Assembly: GCF_001672975.1 (NCBI RefSeq)
Contig: NZ_LZKU01000054.1
Location: 1-35,177 of the forward strand
Reading direction: 5' to 3'
Source of the DNA: Mycobacterium sp. 1465703.0
GTDB taxonomy: Bacteria; Actinomycetota; Actinomycetes; Mycobacteriales; Mycobacteriaceae
DNA: 35,177 nt
In this document: positions 25,136-32,093 of the stretch, one piece after another
Numbering within the stretch: the first letter of the stretch is position 1
Layout: each line of letters begins with the position of its first letter
The notes under the pieces: model-generated
The model's database searches: none
The model's input: the letters and a program-made list of their open reading frames with translations, nothing else
What the model was told of the DNA's origin: nothing
Program-made: the position numbers and the translations under genes

Positions 25136-26055
25136 CGGCGATCGCTGGCGCTGGCGCTGATCAAGGCGGCCCGCGCCAGCGTCTGTTGCGCCTGCTTCAC
25201 GTGGGCGGCGTCGACCAGGACACCGTTGACCCCGACGGCCCCGCGTCCCTTGGCCTCGGCTTCCCGGTATGCCGCGACATTAGCCTCGGCCCTGGCGATT
25301 TCGTCAGCGGTCGGGGCGTAGACCTCGTTGGCGACCGGCACCTGGTCGGGATGGATAGCCCACTTGCCGGTGTAGCCGAGCAGCGAGGCGCGCCGCGCAT
25401 CACGCTCGTACCCCGCCAGATCCCGATAGTCGGGATAGGGCGCGTCGATTGCGTCGATGCCGGCGATGCGCGCCGCGACGATCACCTTGTTGCGCGCGTA
25501 AGCCCAGAATTCGCCGGGGTATTCACCGAGCGGCACGAAGTTGGTGTCCACCCGCGCGCCCTGGGACAGCGAGAAGTCACCCACCCCGAAGATCAAGGCG
25601 TCCATACGCGGGCTCGCCGCGGCGATCTCCTCCGCATTGGCCAGGCCTTCGACCTCTTCGATGAGCACCTCGAGCCGAATGCGGTTGCTCAGACCGAGTT
25701 TCGTCTCCAGCTGGGTAAGCAGCACGTCCACCCACCACACGTCGCGGGCCTTGCGGGCTTTCGGAATGATGATGGTGTCCAGGTTCTGGCCGGCCTTGGT
25801 CACCACGTCGACGACGTCATCGTGACACCACTGGGTGTCCAGGCCGTTGATCCGGATGGCGCGCGCGGTGCGTCCCCAGTCCAGGTCGTTGAGTGCGGCG
25901 ATCGCCTTGACCCGCGACTCTTCCTTGTAAGCGGGTGGCACCGCATCCTCGAGATCGAGGAACACCAGATCGGCACCGCACCGGGCGCCCTTCTCGAACA
26001 TGTTGTCGTTGCTCGCGGGCACGGCGAGTTCGGACCGACGGAGAAGATCAGTCAT
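25132..26055 (-). CDS. CitE/HpcH-family CoA lyase, malyl-CoA/beta-methylmalyl-CoA lyase-like
   Basis: A 307-residue lyase with the CitE fold: FLDLEDAV (32-39), RINGLDT (68-74), LIEEVEGL with the metal glutamate at about 133-134, and FGVGDFS with metal D160. Overall it resembles Rhodobacter Mcl1 (malyl-CoA/3-methylmalyl-CoA lyase) more than citrate-lyase CitE, especially in NGLDWGR-type, IIIPKA and LGYTGKWAIHPDQV segments. Such enzymes interconvert malyl-CoA with acetyl-CoA plus glyoxylate, or methylmalyl-CoA with propionyl-CoA plus glyoxylate; citramalyl-CoA lyase is the main alternative. ATG 26055 (MTDLLRRSEL) fits homologues. It lies 13 bp after the CoA-transferase gene and is convergent with pyc. 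Confidence 0.82.
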   Translation of the reverse strand: MTDLLRRSELAVPASNDNMFEKGARCGADLVFLDLEDAVPPAYKEESRVKAIAALNDLDWGRTARAIRINGLDTQWCHDDVVDVVTKAGQNLDTIIIPKARKARDVWWVDVLLTQLETKLGLSNRIRLEVLIEEVEGLANAEEIAAASPRMDALIFGVGDFSLSQGARVDTNFVPLGEYPGEFWAYARNKVIVAARIAGIDAIDAPYPDYRDLAGYERDARRASLLGYTGKWAIHPDQVPVANEVYAPTADEIARAEANVAAYREAEAKGRGAVGVNGVLVDAAHVKQAQQTLARAALISASASDRR

Positions 26056-26068
26056 TGATGTCTTTCTG

Positions 26069-27253
26069 TCACAACACGCCACGGGCGTGCAGGTCGTCAA
26101 TTTCGTTGCCGGTCAACCCGAGTAGCTCCCCGTAGACCTCGGCGTTGTGCTCGCCAAGGCATGGCCCCAGATGCCCGACCGTGCCGGACGCCGACGAAAA
26201 ACGCGGAACGGGAGCCTGTACCTTCATCGTCCCGAGTTGGGTGTCATCGACAGAGATGAACACCTTACGGTGTGCCAGCTGCTCGTCGGCGACCAGATCG
26301 CCGATGTCATAGACCGGGGCCGCGGCCACCTCATGCGCATCGAAGACCTCCATTGCCTCCGAAAGCGTCTTGCCGGCAACCCACTCCGCTACCACGGCGT
26401 CGACCTCGCGAGCCCGCGCCAGCCGTCGCTGCGGATCGGAGAAGTCGGGGTCCGTCACCAGGTCGTCGCGGCCGATCGCCTTGAACACCCGCAACGCCAG
26501 CGCCGGTGAACTGCCCGACATCGCCAACCACTTGTCGTCGGCGGTGCGATAGGTGTTGCGGGGCGCGGAGATGTCCCACCTGTTGCCGGATCGCCCGGGA
26601 ACCAAACCCAACTGGTCATAACCCAGCAGCGTCTGCTCGAGCAGCCGCGCGAGCGGATCGATCAGATTGATGTCGATCAGCTGTCCCGGACCGCCGTGCA
26701 CGTCACGGTGGTACAGCGCCATCATCACCGCGTACGCCGCGTTCAGCGACGCGACCCCATCCGCCAGCATGAACGGCGGCAGCGTCGGCGGGCCGTCGGC
26801 CTGCCCGGTGATGTGCGCGAATCCGCTCATCGCCTCGCCCAGCGTGCCGAACCCGGGACGCTCACTCTTCGGCCCACTCAGCCCGTAACCGGTGATGTGC
26901 AGCATCACGATCCGGTCGTTGACCGCGCGCAGGCTCTGGTAGTCCAGACCCCATTTGCGCAACGTCTGGGGGCGGGTATTGAAGATGGCAACGTCGGCGT
27001 GCTGCACCAGACGTCGCACCAGCGCCTGGCCTTCGGCGCAACGCAGGTCGAGCGTGATCGACCGCTTGTTGCGCGAAATCGATTTCCACATCAACCCGAT
27101 CCCGTCACGCTGATTGCCCCAACCGCGAATCGGATCGCCATTGTGTGGGTCTTCGACCTTGATCACGTTGGCACCGAACTCACCCAGGTACGTCGCCACC
27201 AGCGGCGCGGCGGCCAGGGTGGCGAGGTCGAGGACCCGCAACCCGTCAAGCAT
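26069..27253 (-). CDS. Class III (CaiB/BaiF) CoA-transferase
   Basis: A 394-residue family III CoA-transferase, which moves CoA between organic acids through an aspartyl-CoA intermediate. D165 in PFMLADG is the expected catalytic aspartate. VLDLATLAAAPLVATYLGEFGA and the GPGQLIDINLID stretch are family signatures. The substrate is not readable; succinyl-, mesaconyl- or itaconyl-type transfers would fit the neighbouring lyase. ATG 27253 (MLDGLRVLDL) is the natural start. It overlaps the end of the flavin monooxygenase gene by 8 bp, so the genes are translationally coupled. The longer open frame upstream lies in that gene and is not real. Confidence 0.9.
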   Translation of the reverse strand: MLDGLRVLDLATLAAAPLVATYLGEFGANVIKVEDPHNGDPIRGWGNQRDGIGLMWKSISRNKRSITLDLRCAEGQALVRRLVQHADVAIFNTRPQTLRKWGLDYQSLRAVNDRIVMLHITGYGLSGPKSERPGFGTLGEAMSGFAHITGQADGPPTLPPFMLADGVASLNAAYAVMMALYHRDVHGGPGQLIDINLIDPLARLLEQTLLGYDQLGLVPGRSGNRWDISAPRNTYRTADDKWLAMSGSSPALALRVFKAIGRDDLVTDPDFSDPQRRLARAREVDAVVAEWVAGKTLSEAMEVFDAHEVAAAPVYDIGDLVADEQLAHRKVFISVDDTQLGTMKVQAPVPRFSSASGTVGHLGPCLGEHNAEVYGELLGLTGNEIDDLHARGVL

Positions 27254-28610
27254 TGGCACCGGCAGCCACCCGCACGTTCGAAGGGCGTTGCAGCCCAAGG
27301 TGTTCGCGTAACGTCGACGACTGGTATTCGGTGCGGAACAGCCCCCGGCGTTGCAGCTCGGGTACCACCATGCGCACCACGTCTTCGAATGCGCCGGGCA
27401 GATGCGTTGCGGCCAAGACGAATCCGTCGCAGGCGTCGGTTTCGAACCAGTCCGCCATCTGATCGGCGACCTGCTGGCCGGTGCCGACGAAACGCGGGCC
27501 TTGCAGCAGGGTGGCGCGATGATTGGCCAGATCACGCAACGTGACGGTGTCCCCACCGATATGGCTGCGCAGGTTCTGCACCAACCCGCGGATGCCGGTG
27601 ACCGAGCTGAGCAGCTCATCGGTAACCGGGTCGTCGAGATCGTGTTGCGCGAAGTCGTAATTCATCAACTCCGACAAGAGCGTCAGGGATGCCATGGGAT
27701 GAACCAGATCATCGAGGAACATGGCTTCGCGCTCCTTGGCGTGGGCTTCGGATTCGCCGACGACAGCGTAGGCCATGGGGCAGATCCGTACTGCGCCGGG
27801 ATCGCGGCCGGCGTCGGCGATACGGTCCTTCTGATCCGCGTAGTGGCTGCGTGCGACCTCGATACCCGGATCGCCGGTGAAGATCAATTCGGCCCAGCGA
27901 GAGGCGAATTCGCGTCCTCGGCCCGACGACCCGGCCTGGATGATGACCGGGCGGCCCTGCGGGGCGCGCGGCACCGTCAGCGGGCCGCGCGCGGAGAAGA
28001 ACTTTCCGACGTGCCCGAGTTCATGCACCTTCGTGGGGTCGGCATACTGCCCGGACACCCGGTCGTGCAGGACGGCGTCGTCCTCCCAGGTGTCCCACAG
28101 GCCGGTGACCACGTCCATGAATTCGTCGGCGCGGTCGTAGCGTTCGTCGTGGCCGAGGTGGGTGTCGACGCCGAAGTTCTGCGCTTCGCTGTCGTTGACC
28201 GAGGTGACCACGTTCCAGGCCGCACGGCCGCCGGACAGATGATCCAGCGAGGCGAAGGTTCTGGCGACGTGGAAAGGCTGGTAATAGGTCGTCGAATAAG
28301 TGGCGCCCAGTCCGATCTTCGAGGTGGCTTGAGCGAGCACGCCGAGGATCACGCTGAGGTCCAGCTTGACCGGGCGCGCGCCGTAGTGGACGGCTTCGTC
28401 CACGGAGCCGCCGTAGACCCCTGGCATTGCCAGACGATCGTCGAAGAACATCAGGTCGAAGCAGCCCTCTTCGAGCTGGCGGCCGATTTTGGCGTAGTAG
28501 GACGCATCCAGATATCGGTGTTCGGTTGCGGGGTGCCGCCATGAGCCCGCGTATACCGAGGTGCTGCCGGCCTGCATGAAGGCGACCAAGGCCATCTTGT
28601 CGGTTCGCAT
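27246..28610 (-). CDS. DszA/NtaA-type flavin-dependent monooxygenase (LLM class)
   Basis: A 454-residue bacterial-luciferase-like monooxygenase of the NtaA/SnaA/DszA branch. These enzymes use reduced FMN from a separate reductase to oxidise substrates such as nitrilotriacetate, EDTA and dibenzothiophene sulfone. Matching stretches to DszA include AGSWRHP, FDLMFFDDRLA, GLGATYSTTYYQPFHVARTFASLDHLSGGR, WNVVTSVNDSEAQNFG and RTEYQSSTLREHLGL near the C-terminus. The substrate cannot be deduced. I chose ATG 28610 (MRTDKMALVAFMQAG); ATG 28595 is also possible. It is the first gene of an operon with the CoA-transferase and the lyase, and is divergent from a GntR gene. No flavin reductase is encoded nearby. 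Confidence 0.9.
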   Translation of the reverse strand: MRTDKMALVAFMQAGSTSVYAGSWRHPATEHRYLDASYYAKIGRQLEEGCFDLMFFDDRLAMPGVYGGSVDEAVHYGARPVKLDLSVILGVLAQATSKIGLGATYSTTYYQPFHVARTFASLDHLSGGRAAWNVVTSVNDSEAQNFGVDTHLGHDERYDRADEFMDVVTGLWDTWEDDAVLHDRVSGQYADPTKVHELGHVGKFFSARGPLTVPRAPQGRPVIIQAGSSGRGREFASRWAELIFTGDPGIEVARSHYADQKDRIADAGRDPGAVRICPMAYAVVGESEAHAKEREAMFLDDLVHPMASLTLLSELMNYDFAQHDLDDPVTDELLSSVTGIRGLVQNLRSHIGGDTVTLRDLANHRATLLQGPRFVGTGQQVADQMADWFETDACDGFVLAATHLPGAFEDVVRMVVPELQRRGLFRTEYQSSTLREHLGLQRPSNVRVAAGANA

Positions 28611-28625
28611 AAAGCGAAACGTAAC

Positions 28626-28641
28626 ATCTGATATTTCAGAT
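28626..28641. promoter_or_regulatory. Palindrome, candidate GntR operator 1
   Basis: ATCTGA-TATT-TCAGAT is a perfect inverted repeat with 6-bp arms and a 4-bp spacer. It begins 16 bp upstream of the monooxygenase start, in the 68-bp gap between that gene and the divergent gntR gene. Its AT-richness is unusual for this window. Confidence 0.55.
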
Positions 28642-28650
28642 TTCAAATGT

Positions 28651-28665
28651 CAAACCTGCGGTTTG
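28651..28665. promoter_or_regulatory. Palindrome, candidate GntR operator 2
   Basis: CAAACC-TGC-GGTTTG is a perfect inverted repeat with 6-bp arms. It lies just upstream of the likely -10 of gntR (TATTGT, 28667-28672), where a bound repressor would block transcription. Confidence 0.5.
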
Positions 28666-28666
28666 G

Positions 28667-28672
28667 TATTGT
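28667..28672 (+). promoter_or_regulatory. Putative -10 of a leaderless gntR transcript
   Basis: TATTGT fits the TAnnnT -10 consensus and lies 6 bp before the GTG start at 28679. No Shine-Dalgarno sequence is present, so transcription probably begins at the start codon. I could not assign a -35. Confidence 0.4.
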
Positions 28673-28678
28673 GCGCGG

Positions 28679-29329
28679 GTGGCCGCCATCGATATCGCCG
28701 GAACCGTGCGGGAGCGAGCTGCCCGTGAACTGCGGGACCGCATCCTCACCGGCGTTCTTCCCGCCGGCTCACGGGTTGACCTCGACGCCATCACCGAAGA
28801 ATTCGCCACCAGCCGCACACCGGTGCGCGAGGCGCTGTTGGAACTGTCCTTCGAAGGCCTGGTCCAGGTGGCCCCCCGAAGTGGCGTGACGGTCCTCGGC
28901 ATCAGCCCGGATGACGTGATGGACAGCTTCACCATTCTCGGTGTGTTGACCGGGCAGGCCGCCGCGTGGGCCGCAGCCCGGATCGAGCCGCAAGAACTCG
29001 AGACCCTGCGTGCGCTGGCGGCCGATGTGGCCGCGCGGTCCGGTGACGACAGCATCGGAGAGGCCAACTGGCATTTCCACCAGATGATCCACCGCGCCGC
29101 ACACTCGCCTCGGCTGCTGACCCAGATCAAGCAGGCCGCTCGCGTCGTGCCGAGTAATTTCCTCACCCTGTTCCCCGAGCACGAGAAGCACTCACTCGAC
29201 GAACATCAAGAGTTGCTCGACGCGCTGGACCAGAGGGAGGCCGAGCTGGCACGCACCATCGCCGAGCGGCACGTGTTGGACGCCGGACGCTCGCTGGCCG
29301 ACTGGCTGGAGCAGCGCGGCGACAATTGA
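28679..29329 (+). CDS. GntR-family transcriptional regulator (FadR/FCD type)
   Basis: A 216-residue regulator. The N-terminal winged helix is at about 10-75 (RELRDRILTGVLPAGSRVDL, then ITEEFATSRTPVREALLELSFEGLV), followed by an all-helical FCD effector domain. FCD regulators usually sense organic acids or their CoA esters. The GTG start at 28679 is the only one consistent with the domain. The gene is divergent from the DszA-like/CoA-transferase/lyase operon, which is its probable target. It converges on the luciferase-like gene at 29377, with 47 bp between. Confidence 0.92.
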   Translation: MAAIDIAGTVRERAARELRDRILTGVLPAGSRVDLDAITEEFATSRTPVREALLELSFEGLVQVAPRSGVTVLGISPDDVMDSFTILGVLTGQAAAWAAARIEPQELETLRALAADVAARSGDDSIGEANWHFHQMIHRAAHSPRLLTQIKQAARVVPSNFLTLFPEHEKHSLDEHQELLDALDQREAELARTIAERHVLDAGRSLADWLEQRGDN

Positions 29330-29376
29330 CTGCGGCGAGCCGTTTTTGCAATCGGGGGTGCAGAATTCGGCGCAGC

Positions 29377-30348
29377 TCAGCTGAGTGCGGGCAACACCTT
29401 GTCGGTGAGCATCTGGACCGACTTCCACGCTTCCTCGACCGGCACGCCGCCGACCAGGGGGTGCATGACGAGCGGGCCAAAATTCTCCGCATCGCGCACC
29501 TCGGCGATCAGCTGATCGGGAGTAAGGAAGCGGTATCGTCCCGATGCCCTGACCTGATCCAGCGTTTGAACACCCGGCAAGTGCATGAGTGAACGCTGGT
29601 CGGTTGACCATCGCCCGTAAGTGACTGCCTCCCAAAGGATGTGTTCACCGAGTTCCGCCCACGCTCGTTCCGGATCCTCATGCAGATAGATCATTCCGCG
29701 ATTGACCGGCCCCGGCATGAGAACGAACGGCGACATGCCGGCCTCCGCACACAGCTCTCGGTAGTAACCGGCGATGTCGGGTAGGTGATCGGCCAGGCTG
29801 AGCGGCAGCCGGAACCGGGCGGCGCGGCGCGCCGTGGCGCGCGCGCCACCGCCGACGTAGAGCGGTGGATGTGGCCGGGTCCAAGTGCCGGTGCAGATTC
29901 CGTTTTCCGGATCATCACCGGACCAGACGGCGAGCATTCGCTCGAGCAGGGTGTCCATCAGCACACCACGCTGACTGAAATCGGCTCCAAGGGAATCGTA
30001 TTCAACCGTGCGGTATCCGAGGCCTATCGTGGTGTGCAGGCGGCCCCGGCTCATGTTGTCGACGAGTGCGATGTCTTCGGCAAGTCGCACCGGGTTCCAC
30101 AACGGCCCCAGTGCGCAATCGACGCTCGCGATCAGCGTCGAAGTCCGGGCCAGAAACATCGCCGCTGCCATGATCGGATTACAGCTCCAGCCGTGTCCGG
30201 TCGCATGATGCTCGTCGACGCTGATCGACGTGATGCCGCGGGATTCTCCCCATTGCCCCAGCTCGAGCGCGGCGGACAGCAGGTTGGCCTGTGTGCGTGG
30301 ATCACCTTGCGGGGAAGCGAAGTTGAAGCGCAGAACCGTCAGCAGCAT
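29377..30348 (-). CDS. Luciferase-like (LLM class) flavin- or F420-dependent oxidoreductase
   Basis: A 323-residue TIM-barrel protein of the bacterial-luciferase superfamily: LRFNFASPQGD near the start, SISVDEHHATGHGWSCNPIMAAAMFLARTS, RLAEDIALVDNMSRGRL, GLGYRTVEYDSLG and PLYVGGGA. In actinobacteria this superfamily uses FMNH2 or F420, and I cannot tell which here. ATG 30348 (MLLTVLRFNF) is chosen from homology; the open frame continues 94 codons into the VOC gene. It is the last gene of the sulfotransferase cassette, 16 bp after the VOC gene. It is not closely similar to the DszA-like enzyme at 27246-28610. Confidence 0.88.
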   Translation of the reverse strand: MLLTVLRFNFASPQGDPRTQANLLSAALELGQWGESRGITSISVDEHHATGHGWSCNPIMAAAMFLARTSTLIASVDCALGPLWNPVRLAEDIALVDNMSRGRLHTTIGLGYRTVEYDSLGADFSQRGVLMDTLLERMLAVWSGDDPENGICTGTWTRPHPPLYVGGGARATARRAARFRLPLSLADHLPDIAGYYRELCAEAGMSPFVLMPGPVNRGMIYLHEDPERAWAELGEHILWEAVTYGRWSTDQRSLMHLPGVQTLDQVRASGRYRFLTPDQLIAEVRDAENFGPLVMHPLVGGVPVEEAWKSVQMLTDKVLPALS

Positions 30349-30364
30349 CTCCGGCCCCGCCTCT

Positions 30365-30844
30365 CTAGGATTGCGGCCCGGCCGCCGCCTGCAGGAAGGC
30401 CGGGAAGTCCGGGAACAGTGCGCGGTCGACGATCTCGATGCGTGTTCCTGCCGAATCGACGTAGTAGGCGAACAGCGCGAGTTCCGGCGCTGCGGTGTCG
30501 GCGGTCGCTTCGAAAGCGAAGCCGTTATCTTCCAATAGCTTCGCGCTCTCGGCCAAGTTGTCGGTCCAGTAGCCCAGGTGATGAATCGCGTTGCCCGGTG
30601 CCGCCGTCCAGGCCGTCCCAGGCACTTCATTGATCAGTTCGACGTGCGGTGCTTGCAGTGAGTAGACGAAAGTCGAAGTCACCTCTTGGGTTCCGCTGGT
30701 GGTGCGGAACGGCAAGGTGTAGCTCACCGGCGTGATCCACCGGTAGCCGGCCAGCGCACTCAGCCGGTCCATTGCGGCGTCGAGGTCGGGCACGATGATG
30801 CCGGTGTGGTAGAAGTCCTCGGGCCGTAACGCCAACGACGTCAT
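30365..30844 (-). CDS. VOC-superfamily protein
   Basis: A 159-residue vicinal oxygen chelate protein. Likely metal ligands are H13 (FYHTGI), E69 (HVELIN), H88 or H89 (IHHLGY) and E137 (RIEIVD). The HHLGYW stretch resembles proteins annotated as glyoxalase-like or methylmalonyl-CoA-epimerase-like, but the reaction is unknown. The ATG overlaps the stop of the MBL-fold gene in ATGA, so translation is coupled. The protein is not a close copy of the VOC protein at 12060-12560. Confidence 0.87.
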   Translation of the reverse strand: MTSLALRPEDFYHTGIIVPDLDAAMDRLSALAGYRWITPVSYTLPFRTTSGTQEVTSTFVYSLQAPHVELINEVPGTAWTAAPGNAIHHLGYWTDNLAESAKLLEDNGFAFEATADTAAPELALFAYYVDSAGTRIEIVDRALFPDFPAFLQAAAGPQS

Positions 30845-32079
30845 GAGTTCCTCGCTATCTGGTCGCGCAGCCAGGCACTTTCCCAGAAATTCGTGCTGCT
30901 GGCCAGAAGTTTTTCATGGGCGCCTCGCAGCACCTCGCGAGCCCCGGGATGGTCCGCGGGGACAAGCTGGGCAAGGTGGATGGCCTGCAGGGGGCGTTCG
31001 GCGGCCAGGTGTGCCCGGGCCCGATCCAGCAAGGCGTCGGCGCCAGCCAGTTCGACCACGTCGGCGGCGACGGCGGCGAATCCGACCGGGTAGAGCTCCG
31101 TGGTCGATTCGTGGTGGAACCAGCCCGAGTAGTTCTCCCAGATTGCCCGCACATCCCAGGCCACTTTTCCGTAGCCCTCGCCGACGTCGTATTCCGCGGG
31201 CAGGGTGATTTCCCGCATCAAGGTCCGGACGTCTTTGCCGGCGTTCATCCCGGCGACGGTCTGATCGTGGATGTATGCGATGGCGTTGCGCAGCCGGGTC
31301 AGCTCGTCGTTGATCCGCTCGGCGCCCGCGACCGGCGCGAAGTGACCGGTAACCAGCAGCTCAGCCTGCAGGTCGCGGACCCGTTCCACCGAGGCAATGG
31401 CGGTCAACGCATCCCGATACCGGTCCCCACGCATGGTGGCAAGGTTGGGAATATGCCCGATTAGCGGACCAAACGTGTTTCCGCACAGGCAGATTCGTTC
31501 CTCCGGCAGCCACACCACCAGGGAATCGGTGGTCTCGCCGCCGGGCACCGAAATCAGCTCTATCCGTCGGCCGCCCAGCTCCAGGCTCAGCGTGTCCTCG
31601 AACTCGATGTCGACGACGGGCACGCTCTGGCCGGCCAGCCGGGTGGTACCCAGGCGTCGTTGGATGTCGCGGATGCCACTGGCCAGTGTGTCTTTGAACG
31701 CGAAGGCGCTGCGGCTGGCCCGGTAGGGTATCAGGCGATCGTTGTCGTCCCGCCATAATTTCCAGTTCGACTGCGCGACAACGGTTGTCTCCGGGTCCCG
31801 CACGCTGTCCAGGCCGCCGACATGATCCACGTGTCCCTGCGTGAAGATGATGTAACGCACCGGCGCGGGGTCCACGGCGTCGAAGTTGGCACGGTGCACC
31901 GGGCCCTCGAAACCCATCCCGGTGTTGATGATCACCCGGCCCGCGGTCGTGGTGAGCAGGTACGAGTTGGACAAGCCCGGCGAACACCACAATCCCGGGG
32001 CGAGCTGCTCGGCCTTCTCGGCTGACGCCGGCCGCATCGCATCAGCACCCGGCCTGCTCCGATAGACAGGTTCGGACAT
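30841..32079 (-). CDS. Metallo-beta-lactamase-fold protein with alkylsulfatase dimerisation domain
   Basis: A 412-residue MBL-fold hydrolase followed by an alkylsulfatase-type helical dimerisation domain (about 320-405: GWFHHESTTELYPVG, ELAGADALLDRARAHL). This architecture is that of SdsA1-type alkyl sulfatases, which release sulfate from alkyl esters. The metal motif reads TQGHVDHVGG, so the first His of HxHxDH is Gln (Q81); H83, D85 and H86 remain. A GNTFG stretch stands where sulfatases usually have AEN. Catalysis may therefore differ. ATG 32079 has AAGGAG 9 bp upstream; ATG 32097, overlapping the sulfotransferase stop, is an alternative. Confidence 0.85.
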   Translation of the reverse strand: MSEPVYRSRPGADAMRPASAEKAEQLAPGLWCSPGLSNSYLLTTTAGRVIINTGMGFEGPVHRANFDAVDPAPVRYIIFTQGHVDHVGGLDSVRDPETTVVAQSNWKLWRDDNDRLIPYRASRSAFAFKDTLASGIRDIQRRLGTTRLAGQSVPVVDIEFEDTLSLELGGRRIELISVPGGETTDSLVVWLPEERICLCGNTFGPLIGHIPNLATMRGDRYRDALTAIASVERVRDLQAELLVTGHFAPVAGAERINDELTRLRNAIAYIHDQTVAGMNAGKDVRTLMREITLPAEYDVGEGYGKVAWDVRAIWENYSGWFHHESTTELYPVGFAAVAADVVELAGADALLDRARAHLAAERPLQAIHLAQLVPADHPGAREVLRGAHEKLLASSTNFWESAWLRDQIARNS

Positions 32080-32093
32080 CGCTGGTGACTCCT

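Noticed and set aside
27254..27619. Upstream extension of the CoA-transferase frame
   Set aside because: It lies inside the DszA-like gene and has no family similarity.
27351..28544. Long plus-strand frame of nearly 400 codons opposite the DszA-like gene
   Set aside because: High-GC codon bias leaves long antisense frames; the product has no recognisable domain, while the minus strand encodes a clear enzyme.
30349..30630. Upstream extension of the luciferase-like frame
   Set aside because: It lies in the VOC gene in another frame and is basic, low-complexity sequence.
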